The translations under genes were made by a program, and so were the position numbers. The notes under the pieces were generated by a model, which worked only from the letters and a program-made list of their open reading frames with translations, ran no database searches and had not been told where the DNA came from. A stretch of DNA of 23,740 nucleotides from a virus, in the IMG/VR virus record IMGVR_UViG_3300044972_000880, positions 1 to 23,740 of that record. One strand, given 5' to 3'. Position 1 is the stretch's first letter; each line of letters starts with the position of its first letter. Positions 6,914-12,534 of the stretch are shown here, piece after piece.

Positions 6914-7732
6914 ATGTGTAAACTAGCAATCGTTACTAAGCATGACAGCACCAAACTTGGTGCTATCATTGTCAATGCGTGGAAAGAAATGTCCACGACA
7001 GAGAGAGATGGATTCGGGGCGGCGTGGGTTGGCCCGAATGGAAAGATTGGTTATGTCAAAAGCTCGCAGCCTTCGTTTCTGCCTGAGTTGCCAGCGTTCT
7101 GCTCGGCATTTTCAGACGGCAATGGACTCAAGAGTGATGGCAGTGCCCTCATCATTCATGGTCGCACGGCAACGTGTGGTGTGAATGTGGGAAATACCCA
7201 CCCAATGATGGGCAACAACTGTGCATTGGTGCACAACGGTGTTGTGAGTTCCAAGCGTTTCCACAACACGGAAACCACTTGTGACTCCGAGCTGTTGCTC
7301 CATGCGTGGAAGGCGGATGGTATTGACGCGGTGGCCAAGGATATTTCCGGCTACTATGCGTTCGCCATTCTCCAGCGCATCAGGGGCAAGACGGTGCTCG
7401 ACATCGTGCGAGACGACAGGGCGCAGCTCAAGGTGGGCAAGATTGACGATGGTTGGGCATTCGCCACGACGCCCTCGTTGCTTGCCACACTGGGCTCAAG
7501 CTATCTGTCGGACTACAAGCCAAACACCCATACATCATTTGTAGATGGCGAGGTGTATTCCGTGGAAAACTTCATCCCGGCGGAGGCTGATAAGCGTCTT
7601 GAGAAAGCCGCAGAGAAAGCCATTGGTATGAGTGACATGGCCACGCGATACAGGGAGAGCACCAATTGGCGTTCGTATGAAGCCGCCAGAGCGAAACAGG
7701 AGGCAATGGACCTCGGTTGGGGTGCTGCATAA
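6914..7732 (+). CDS. Class II glutamine amidotransferase (Ntn hydrolase)
   Basis: A 272-residue protein whose second residue is Cys (MCKLAI), the N-terminal nucleophile of class II glutamine amidotransferases once Met is removed. Further family motifs are DGFGAAW at residues 32-38, HGRTATCG at 82-89, NTHPM at 94-98, LVHNGVV at 105-111 and DSELLLH at 124-130. These bind glutamine and form the oxyanion hole. The enzyme would release ammonia from glutamine or process a gamma-glutamyl bond. The domain ends near residue 215, followed by an Ala/Glu-rich helical tail of unknown role. It has no synthetase domain of its own, so the adjacent amidoligase is the likely acceptor enzyme. The start at 6914 is fixed by the need for Cys2. 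Confidence 0.9.
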   Translation: MCKLAIVTKHDSTKLGAIIVNAWKEMSTTERDGFGAAWVGPNGKIGYVKSSQPSFLPELPAFCSAFSDGNGLKSDGSALIIHGRTATCGVNVGNTHPMMGNNCALVHNGVVSSKRFHNTETTCDSELLLHAWKADGIDAVAKDISGYYAFAILQRIRGKTVLDIVRDDRAQLKVGKIDDGWAFATTPSLLATLGSSYLSDYKPNTHTSFVDGEVYSVENFIPAEADKRLEKAAEKAIGMSDMATRYRESTNWRSYEAARAKQEAMDLGWGAA

Positions 7733-7734
7733 TT

Positions 7735-7980
7735 ATGTCCCGCAAACTACAACCAGATGGCAAGCGGGTGAGGATTCCGCCCATCGTAATATCGGCTACA
7801 ACCAAGCGGAAGATGGATGCTTGGCGTATTCAGTATGGCATACCACATGGCCGCATTGTGGACGCTATGCTGAAGCACGTTGAGCAAGACTTCAAGTTCG
7901 TCATTCCGCTAAGCGGGCAGAGGCGCAGCCTAATCGGTGAGCTTCAGCCCTTCAACAACAAGGCATTGTGCAACACATAA
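7735..7980 (+). CDS. Small protein, possible ribbon-helix-helix DNA-binding type
   Basis: An 81-residue basic protein starting two bases after the amidotransferase stop. The segment at residues 15-50 (PPIVISATTKRKMDAWRIQY, then GIPHGRIVDAMLKHV) has the order beta strand, helix, turn, helix expected for a ribbon-helix-helix (CopG/Arc-like) repressor. The rest is a basic tail. If correct it would bind DNA as a dimer and might regulate its own operon. The fold is inferred from pattern only. Its 3' end overlaps the start of the tiny membrane protein gene. Confidence 0.65.
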   Translation: MSRKLQPDGKRVRIPPIVISATTKRKMDAWRIQYGIPHGRIVDAMLKHVEQDFKFVIPLSGQRRSLIGELQPFNNKALCNT

Positions 7981-8081
7981 AAACACTAGCGTTGGTTATC
8001 CTAGCCGTCATTGCGGCTGGGATAATTGTCCCCATCATTGTGGGATTTCTACTGTCCCGGTGGAAAGATGACGACCATTAG
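7968..8081 (+). CDS. Tiny single-pass membrane protein, GTG start
   Basis: A 37-residue frame, GTG at 7968 to TAG at 8081, overlapping the previous gene by 13 bases. After a short polar start (MQHIKT) comes about 22 hydrophobic residues (LALVILAVIAAGIIVPIIVG) and a tail SRWKDDDH. It reads as one transmembrane helix with a short charged tail. The next small gene has the same plan with tail WGKDDDD, which supports both being real. Such proteins in phages can be holins, spanin parts or inhibitors of host membrane functions. The non-ATG start is the only one available. Confidence 0.5.
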   Translation: MQHIKTLALVILAVIAAGIIVPIIVGFLLSRWKDDDH

Positions 8082-8110
8082 AAGGCGCGTTCATTTTCCG
8101 TCTTCCGGTA

Positions 8111-8131
8111 AATGGTAATCCTTTGACCATT
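8111..8131 (+). promoter_or_regulatory. Hairpin between the two tiny membrane protein genes
   Basis: AATGGT (8111-8116) pairs with ACCATT (8126-8131) over a nine-base loop in an 80-base gap. The following AAATGACACTATGACACTCC contains a tandem copy of ATGACACT, of which the second ATG is used as the start of the next gene. Confidence 0.35.
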
Positions 8132-8160
8132 AAGTCAGATAACACTCAATAAATGACACT

Positions 8161-8280
8161 ATGACACTCCCTAATCTAATCGGCCTAGGCTTGGCCGTTC
8201 TAATTATCCTTCAATTGCTCGGTCTAATCGTTTTATGGCAAATTTGGGGCAAAGACGACGACGACTCATGGGATTTGTAA
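8161..8280 (+). CDS. Second tiny single-pass membrane protein
   Basis: A 39-residue frame from ATG at 8161. It has a hydrophobic helix (NLIGLGLAVLIILQLLGLIV) and a tail LWQIWGKDDDDSWDL that is strongly acidic. It resembles the preceding 37-residue protein in size, single transmembrane helix and W.KDDD tail, although the helix sequences differ, so they may be a diverged pair. Two membrane peptides in tandem suggest a holin/antiholin pair or membrane-targeted host takeover proteins; there is no direct evidence. An ATG nine bases upstream in another frame ends at once. Confidence 0.55.
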   Translation: MTLPNLIGLGLAVLIILQLLGLIVLWQIWGKDDDDSWDL

Positions 8281-8293
8281 ACAACCACACGAA

Positions 8294-8539
8294 ATGAAAA
8301 AACACATGACTAAACAGCAAATCATTCAATTCCTGCTAGAAACCATAGACGACTACGGGATGCAGATTGACGCCCGTAAACATGAAGAAATCGCGGCATT
8401 TCTTGAGGGAGCCAAGAACCGGGCTGACCTAGCAGACCTAATGGCAGAGCAAGCAAGTTATGCTCTACGATATCGGCACGGTGAAGACCTTGAACAATGC
8501 CAGCGTTCACTACAGAACATTGTGACACTTAACGCATAA
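8294..8539 (+). CDS. Unknown small helical protein
   Basis: An 81-residue protein that I do not recognise. It is mostly helical and acidic (IIQFLLETIDDYGMQIDARK, then HEEIAAFLEGAKNRADLADL) with a C-terminal region YALRYRHGEDLEQCQRSLQN. ATG at 8294 follows the A-containing leader AACCACACGAA; a second ATG at 8306 is possible. It is separated from neighbours by short gaps and has no obvious catalytic residues. Confidence 0.65.
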   Translation: MKKHMTKQQIIQFLLETIDDYGMQIDARKHEEIAAFLEGAKNRADLADLMAEQASYALRYRHGEDLEQCQRSLQNIVTLNA

Positions 8540-8564
8540 TCAAAAATTGCAGAAACTCAGTCAA

Positions 8565-8596
8565 ATATAACAAAAATCGCTTAGATATAACAAAAA
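8565..8596 (+). repeat. Direct repeat of ATATAACAAAAA in a leader
   Basis: ATATAACAAAAA occurs at 8565-8576 and 8585-8596, 20 bases apart, just before the ATG at 8601. The second copy forms the A-rich leader of that gene. The duplication may be a repeated leader or a small operator with two-turn spacing. Confidence 0.55.
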
Positions 8597-8600
8597 ACAC

Positions 8601-8801
8601 ATGAAACTCTTAAAAGAATTTGACGGCAAAAAAGCCGGGGACCGCGTAACAATGTGGGCCGACAGAGGCACCATTGAAGAGGTAATAGACAGTGGATTCC
8701 ATGAGAACGGAAGGTATGCCGTGGCTTATTGGGTTAAATGGGACGATTACGGGTTAACCTGCGTTTCGTTTGATCGGGATGGAAATTGGATTCGGGATTG
8801 A
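8601..8801 (+). CDS. Unknown small beta-rich protein
   Basis: A 66-residue protein starting behind ATATAACAAAAAACAC. It opens MKLLKEFDGKKAGDRVTMWA, followed by GTIEEVIDSG and a strand-rich half with AVAYWVKWDDYGLTCVSFDR. The pattern of strands with GDRV and W..DD resembles a small SH3-like barrel, but I do not recognise a family. It may be a small host-interaction protein, as such proteins are common in phage early regions. Confidence 0.65.
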   Translation: MKLLKEFDGKKAGDRVTMWADRGTIEEVIDSGFHENGRYAVAYWVKWDDYGLTCVSFDRDGNWIRD

Positions 8802-8825
8802 TGCTGGTGAAATCAGACCCTTTTT

Positions 8826-9038
8826 ATGAGAACGCCAAAATTCATTCCATTAACCGACCAAGAAAGTGCGGACGTGGAATCTGCAATTGACGCCATTTAT
8901 CAGCAAAGCGCAAAAGTGCCATTCAAACCTTTTGAATCCCTCGACTATCTTCTAGCCGCCGAACGCGCACAAAAGGCGGGATTTCACCATCTAGCGCGGG
9001 CACTAATCGACCTCTATCAGCGAACAACAAACACATGA
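8826..9038 (+). CDS. Unknown small helical protein
   Basis: A 70-residue protein from ATG at 8826, preceded by TTTTT, a start context unlike its neighbours. Most of it is helical (DQESADVESAIDAIYQQSAK, then LLAAERAQKAGFHHLARALI). No motif is recognised. Its stop overlaps the start of the next gene as ATGA, showing that the two are translated together. Confidence 0.62.
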   Translation: MRTPKFIPLTDQESADVESAIDAIYQQSAKVPFKPFESLDYLLAAERAQKAGFHHLARALIDLYQRTTNT

Positions 9039-9271
9039 AAACAGAACAAGAACACATCAGGGCATTTATCGGCACTCGCCGGATAAACTACCCCTACCAC
9101 GTCGGCCAATTGCAGGCCGTTTTACGCTATTGCTTGCCCTATGGAGTGATTCCCGGCGTGACGATCACTGACAGGGCGGCAGTCAACCAATGGATTGAAA
9201 CGGAACTGGAACGGCTCATTCAAGAGGCCGAACAATTTGAAAAGGAGGGGAACAAACCAATTGACAGCTAA
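9035..9271 (+). CDS. Unknown small protein before the small RNA
   Basis: A 78-residue protein, coupled to the preceding gene by an ATGA overlap. It has a mixed segment RRINYPYHVGQLQAVLRYCL, GVTITDRAAVNQW and an acidic C-terminal helix (ETELERLIQEAEQFEKEG). I do not recognise it. Its last codons overlap nothing else, but an extended -10 promoter starts five bases after its stop, so it is the last gene of this block. Confidence 0.62.
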   Translation: MKTEQEHIRAFIGTRRINYPYHVGQLQAVLRYCLPYGVIPGVTITDRAAVNQWIETELERLIQEAEQFEKEGNKPIDS

Positions 9272-9275
9272 GGTG

Positions 9276-9284
9276 TGGTATAAT
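9276..9284 (+). promoter_or_regulatory. Extended -10 promoter for a small RNA
   Basis: TGGTATAAT at 9276-9284 is a perfect TGN plus TATAAT extended -10 element. A TTGACA lies upstream at 9261-9266, but only 12 bases from the -10, too close for normal sigma-70 spacing, so the extended -10 is the main signal. Transcription would begin near 9291, between genes and 105 bases before a strong terminator. Confidence 0.65.
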
Positions 9285-9290
9285 CCCCTC

Positions 9291-9396
9291 GTTAGGTAGC
9301 TGAACTAGAGCTAAAGGAAAACTTTTGTCTTTCGGTCGTTAAGGCCGGATTCCCTGAGAATGCCCCTTGGTGCTAGTTCCACCTTGGGGCTTTTTT
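9291..9396 (+). ncRNA. Putative phage small RNA of about 105 nt
   Basis: The stretch between the extended -10 promoter and the intrinsic terminator has no frame of useful length and can fold into successive hairpins. These are TAGCT/AGCTA (9297-9301 with 9309-9313), a CGGTC/GGCCG stem around 9333-9347 with a bulge, ATTC/GAAT (9349-9352 with 9358-9361), then the terminator stem. Promoter, folded body and terminator together are what a free small RNA gene looks like. It does not match a family that I can name (not a tRNA, not a recognisable 6S or tmRNA). It might regulate phage or host mRNAs, or be a long leader whose transcript is attenuated here. Confidence 0.55.
9362..9396 (+). terminator. 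Intrinsic (rho-independent) terminator
   Basis: GCCCC and GGTG (9362-9366, 9369-9372) pair with CACC and GGGGC (9380-9383, 9386-9390), with a TT/TT internal mismatch and a seven-base loop, directly followed by six T (9391-9396). This GC-rich stem with a U-run is the clearest terminator in the window. Confidence 0.85.
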
Positions 9397-9731
9397 GTTG
9401 CCCAGAAAGCAGAACGCACCGTTCCGGGGGCGTATAAGGCAATTACCACCGGACGCCTTAAGCGGCGACACACTCAGCTTTGCTAGGACAGCGCGAAAAT
9501 CCGTTCCCCAACTTTGAAGATTCGAGGGAGGGCGGTATGGAACTCCCTCTGGAGGATCATTTGGCAGCTAAGCGCATACCGAAGCCCTGATTCTTTTGGG
9601 GTAGTGCAAACGGGACTCTCAGACATTGGCCTAACGGCCTATGGAATCTTCTCTGTCGGATATTTGGCAGCTTAACTAGCCGCGAATTGCGTAGCGGCTT
9701 ACAAAACCTTATCAGAAAATAACAAACACCT
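9397..9731 (+). other. Structured non-coding stretch with an internal duplication
   Basis: This 335-base gap has no convincing gene. It can form TAAGGC/GCCTTA (9435-9440, 9455-9460), GAGGGAG/CTCCCTC (9524-9530, 9543-9549), alternatively CGGTATG/CATACCG (9533-9539, 9575-9581), GGCCTAACGGCC (around 9628-9639) and TAGCCGC with GCGGCTTA (9677-9683, 9694-9701). A 33-34-base unit is duplicated (9536-9569 and 9640-9672). Each copy starts with TATGGAA and ends with ATTTGGCAGCT. Short frames start at both ATGs (17 and 12 residues) but the copies are out of frame with each other, so RNA structure is the more likely conserved property. Confidence 0.5.
9536..9672 (+). repeat. Imperfect direct repeat, 33-34 bases, two copies
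   Basis: Copy one at 9536-9569 and copy two at 9640-9672 share TATGGAA, a central TCTG..GGAT and the 11-mer ATTTGGCAGCT at their ends, about four fifths identical with a one-base length difference. They are 104 bases apart. The shared block suggests a repeated RNA element or protein site. Confidence 0.65.
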
Positions 9732-9965
9732 ATGGAACAAGACATAACATCTAAAGAAACAAGCATTAACCCTGAACATTCAGTGATAATGCCTAAAGAA
9801 ACAATAGTTAAGACCAGAATAAGATTGCCTACCAAAAGAGGATGGGCCGCAATGAAAGTTGCGGACCTATTCAAAGCACAGAAAACCCTAAGAGAGCTTT
9901 GCAGGGACCACGGAGCACCGCTCCACCTAGCAAAACACTATCTCTACCAAAACAAAACAAAATGA
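9732..9965 (+). CDS. Small HTH-like protein, first of three
   Basis: A 77-residue basic protein starting after AATAACAAACACCT. The N-terminal 30 residues are polar and probably flexible; an internal ATG at residue 20 could also serve. Residues 42-71 (VADLFKAQKTLRELCRDHGA followed by PLHLAKHYLY) look like a helix-turn-helix. The stop overlaps the next start as ATGA, and the next two genes encode similar small HTH proteins with the same junction. It may be a regulator or a replication-initiation accessory. The HTH is judged by eye. Confidence 0.6.
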   Translation: MEQDITSKETSINPEHSVIMPKETIVKTRIRLPTKRGWAAMKVADLFKAQKTLRELCRDHGAPLHLAKHYLYQNKTK

Positions 9966-10192
9966 GCACAGCCAGTATCTGCCTAGACCTAATCTTCCGC
10001 CATGCCCCGCGCCTTATGCGCGAAGGTGGGGGACCAATTGAGGAGGACAGGAAAACTAACAGGCTCTCAGCCAAAACGATTTTCGCTATTCTCGAACGCC
10101 GAAAAAGCGGTATGCCCATTAAGCAAATCGGTAAGGAGCTGGGGGTAAGCCGGAGCGCAATCCAAGTCCATTGCAGGAAAAACAAAACATGA
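9962..10192 (+). CDS. Small HTH protein, second of three
   Basis: A 76-residue protein from ATG at 9962, coupled to the preceding gene (ATGA) and preceded by CAAAACAAAACAAA. The C-terminal half holds the best HTH of the three: RLSAKTIFAILERRKSGMPI then KQIGKELGVSRSAIQVHCRK, where IGKELGVSRSAI is a classic recognition unit as in sigma-like or resolvase-type HTH domains. It should bind DNA. A longer frame begins upstream at 9842 but would run through the preceding gene. Confidence 0.7.
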   Translation: MSTASICLDLIFRHAPRLMREGGGPIEEDRKTNRLSAKTIFAILERRKSGMPIKQIGKELGVSRSAIQVHCRKNKT

Positions 10193-10479
10193 ACATATCA
10201 GAAACGATGGCTTCCGTCCGATTTTTGATGGGAAAATACTACTTACGATTTGCTAACAACCCCATTGCACAGGGGAAAAGCCGGGAGTTTGCCTCACGGC
10301 CTAGAATTGACGCCAAGAAAGCCCTAGCCGTTGTGCAAGACTGGCGAAAGGGGCTTAGCCGGAAGGATTTATGTAAGGTACACAACCTTTCATTGCCCTC
10401 GGTTGATCGGTTGGTTAAAGCCAATCTCAATAAGTACTCACTTACGTTAGAAAACGTCAGCTACAAAATAAAGAAATGA
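10189..10479 (+). CDS. Small HTH protein, third of three
   Basis: A 96-residue basic protein from ATG at 10189, again in an ATGA overlap and preceded by AAAAACAAAAC. The HTH candidate is at residues 48-72 (VVQDWRKGLSRKDLCKVHNL followed by SLPSVDRLVK). The segment before it has SRPRIDAKKA. The plan (a WRKG..RKDLC..H.L..P...RLV core) resembles the first protein of the set (LRELCRDHGAP), so these may be diverged copies. It may regulate the replication operon that follows. Confidence 0.68.
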   Translation: MNISETMASVRFLMGKYYLRFANNPIAQGKSREFASRPRIDAKKALAVVQDWRKGLSRKDLCKVHNLSLPSVDRLVKANLNKYSLTLENVSYKIKK

Positions 10480-10832
10480 ACACTGAAAAACAAAGAATAG
10501 CCATCGCGGAAGCGTGTGGCTGGAAAGATATAAAAGACACCAATCACGAGAGCGTGGATATTGAGTCTCGCTCAATAACTCATTGGTCAGGACTTACCGG
10601 AGTTCCGCCTGAATTTATCCATTACGAATGGAACAGGGTAATAATCCCCGACTACCTCAACGACCTAAACGCCATGCATGAGGCGGAGGAGGTTTTGACA
10701 GACAGCGACCAAAAACACAAGTATGCCAGCCTGCTTGGAAGGCATGATTATTGGTTGCTCATTCATGCCACCGCCGCCCAACGCGCCGAGGCTTTCCTCC
10801 GCACGATTGGCAAGTGGGAGGATGATAAATGA
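10476..10832 (+). CDS. Phage ABA-sandwich-type protein of unknown function
   Basis: A 118-residue protein coupled on both sides by ATGA overlaps. It begins MNTEKQRIAIAEACGWKDIK, then has IPDYLNDLNAMHEAEEVLTD in the middle and ATAAQRAEAFLRTIGKWEDD at the end. This order, an N-terminal I.IAEACGW helix, a P.Y..DLNAMHEAE motif and a C-terminal QRAEAFLRT.GKW, is common in phage proteins described as having a Phage ABA sandwich domain. Their function is not known. The gene sits directly before the helicase, which may hint at a role around replication. Confidence 0.72.
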   Translation: MNTEKQRIAIAEACGWKDIKDTNHESVDIESRSITHWSGLTGVPPEFIHYEWNRVIIPDYLNDLNAMHEAEEVLTDSDQKHKYASLLGRHDYWLLIHATAAQRAEAFLRTIGKWEDDK

Positions 10833-12088
10833 ACAAAGAATCCATCTTCATCGGGGCGTGCCTAGCTTGCCCTGAACTCATAGACGACGGCATAGCGCAG
10901 GGATTGAACAACGCGGCCTTTGGCAACGCTCACCGCACCCTCTGGCAGACCCTTGTAGGGCTGAGAAGCAAGGCGCAACTCACCGACTGTAACTCAGTTT
11001 ACCTAGCTTTGGGCGATAAGTGCCCAGCCGATGAGCTATTTGCGGCTGAAAAAGCCTGCCAAAGCTCAGTCACCGGCAAGAAAGCTCTAAAGAGCCTGAT
11101 ATGGGAAGGACAACTAGCCACCCTCAAGCCAGCGTTACAGGACGCCATTGCTTGCGTTTTACGGGGCGGGAAGGCCGAGGAGGTGTCAACACTCGTAGAA
11201 GGGCTGCAAACCCACTTAAAACCCACGGAAAGCGAGGCTCCGAGCCTTACCCAACTCATCACTGAGGTTAAATTGTGGGCCGAGCAGGAAATTGCGGGGA
11301 CTAGAGACAATAGGGACTTGGTAACTACCGGCCTGCCTAGCTTCGATAAGCTGGCTTCGCCTATGGAAGCACATGAATATGTGGTGGTGGGGGCGCGGAC
11401 TTCGATTGGCAAGTCCTCGTTTATGAGCCAAATTGCCAGCCACAACCTCAACCGGGGCTTACGGGTGGCCTACTTCACCCTTGAAACCTCAGCCGGGGCT
11501 GTCGTTAAGCAAATCGCGGGACAACGGGCCAAGATTAACCTGCGCCAAATCAATCAGGAAATGACCGACCGGCAGCAGGAGTATTTCAAAGCCCTAAAGC
11601 GACTAGGCGAGCAACACCTGAGAGTGTTCGACAAGGATATGACGGTGGGGCAAATTGAATCACGTTGCCGCCTCCTCGCCGCAAGCTGGAAACCCCAGCT
11701 AGTAATCATTGACTACCTCGGACTCATCAGAGGCACCGATGGGTCTGCCTATGAACGCATGGGGCAACTAAGCAAAGCCATGATACCGCTCCGCAAAACC
11801 CTTGGCTGCGTGCTTATGGTGGCGGCACAGCTTAACCGCTCCAACGAACGGGAAGACCGTGCGCCAACTCGGTCTGACTTCCGCGATGCTGGGTCCATTG
11901 AGGAGGACGCGCACAGAGTCATTGCACTCCACCGGCCTAGCAAGAGCCACACTGGAAACGTGCAAGAACTCGGGCAATCCACCTACGACTATGAGCTTCT
12001 CCAATTGAAGCTCAGGGATGGACCGCTGGCCTATTCTCGCATCAAATACTTCGCGCCGCACACTTGGTTTTACGAACAGCAAGAATGA
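10829..12088 (+). CDS. DnaB-family replicative helicase
   Basis: A 419-residue helicase that unwinds DNA at the phage fork. The N-terminal domain spans about residues 1-130 and the RecA-like ATPase domain the rest. Motifs are Walker A GARTSIGKSS at 188-197, catalytic Glu in FTLET at 219, Walker B LVIIDYLGLI at 291-300 with D295, the AAQLNR motif with Q334 and the arginine-bearing RSDFRDAGSIEEDAHRVI near 348-365. These are all at expected DnaB positions. There is no primase domain and no primase gene nearby. The start overlaps the preceding gene (ATGA) and the end overlaps the next, so helicase, clamp-motif protein and SSB are made together. No polymerase gene is in the window. Confidence 0.95.
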   Translation: MNKESIFIGACLACPELIDDGIAQGLNNAAFGNAHRTLWQTLVGLRSKAQLTDCNSVYLALGDKCPADELFAAEKACQSSVTGKKALKSLIWEGQLATLKPALQDAIACVLRGGKAEEVSTLVEGLQTHLKPTESEAPSLTQLITEVKLWAEQEIAGTRDNRDLVTTGLPSFDKLASPMEAHEYVVVGARTSIGKSSFMSQIASHNLNRGLRVAYFTLETSAGAVVKQIAGQRAKINLRQINQEMTDRQQEYFKALKRLGEQHLRVFDKDMTVGQIESRCRLLAASWKPQLVIIDYLGLIRGTDGSAYERMGQLSKAMIPLRKTLGCVLMVAAQLNRSNEREDRAPTRSDFRDAGSIEEDAHRVIALHRPSKSHTGNVQELGQSTYDYELLQLKLRDGPLAYSRIKYFAPHTWFYEQQE

Positions 12089-12252
12089 AACAATACGATC
12101 TTTTCGGCAACGAAATTAGCATAGAAAAGGCTACGGAGAAACCAGTTGCAAAAGTTGAAGAAAAAAAGCCAGAAATAGTTCGACAGGAATCCATCAATAG
12201 ACCTTTCTCCGTTCTTCGGGTAGATAAAAACACAACGTGGATATTCCACTAA
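12085..12252 (+). CDS. 55-residue protein with N-terminal clamp-binding motif
   Basis: A small frame starting at ATG 12085, overlapping the helicase stop (ATGA). It begins MKQYDLFGNEISIEKA. QYDLF at residues 3-7 matches the bacterial sliding-clamp-binding consensus QxxLF found in proteins that dock on the beta clamp. The middle is charged and probably disordered (KPVAKVEEKKPEI), and the C terminus has VLRVDKNTTWIFH. With no other domain it looks like an adaptor that carries the clamp motif. Next to the helicase and SSB it could recruit the host clamp or polymerase to the phage fork. The role is inferred; the motif itself is plain. Confidence 0.65.
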   Translation: MKQYDLFGNEISIEKATEKPVAKVEEKKPEIVRQESINRPFSVLRVDKNTTWIFH

Positions 12253-12261
12253 CCTAAACAG

Positions 12262-12534
12262 ATGCACATAAATATAGAAAACACACGCTTGCTAGGAATC
12301 GGAGAGACTGTTCTCCCCACCGACTACTGCCACATCGACGGCGACTTCATGCTCGTTGACCACCCAGAGGTGGGCCACATCGTTGACGGTGACGAGTTTT
12401 ACGAATATCGTCGCAGCCTCCAAGGTTGCCCTTGGGAAGCCATTTACGCTGAGCTGGGTATCAGCAGCCAACAAGCCAAAAATTCCTTTCGCAGGATTTG
12501 CGAAGAACTGAAGAACCTGAAAAACAATGAATAA
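12262..12534 (+). CDS. Small acidic protein, possible C-terminal HTH
   Basis: A 90-residue protein preceded by CCTAAACAG. The N-terminal half has ENTRLLGIGETVLPTDYCHI and is acidic (VDHPEVGHIVDGDEFYEY). The C-terminal half, RSLQGCPWEAIYAELGISSQ followed by QAKNSFRRI, may be a helix-turn-helix (WEAIYAELGISSQQA). I do not recognise a family. Its last eight bases overlap the SSB-like gene, so it belongs to the replication operon, perhaps as a regulator or loader accessory. Confidence 0.65.
   Translation: MHINIENTRLLGIGETVLPTDYCHIDGDFMLVDHPEVGHIVDGDEFYEYRRSLQGCPWEAIYAELGISSQQAKNSFRRICEELKNLKNNE

Noticed and set aside
9261-9284. Standard sigma-70 promoter TTGACA plus TATAAT
   Set aside because: The spacing is 12 bases instead of about 17; the extended -10 alone is the supportable signal.
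9397-9731. tRNA or CRISPR array in the structured gap
   Set aside because: No acceptor/T-arm pair with GTTCGA and CCA and no regularly spaced repeats; only two imperfect copies of one unit are present.
9557-9874. Minus-strand frame with hydrophobic residues
   Set aside because: It lies antisense to the structured gap and the first HTH gene; the plus-strand coupling and leader are better support.
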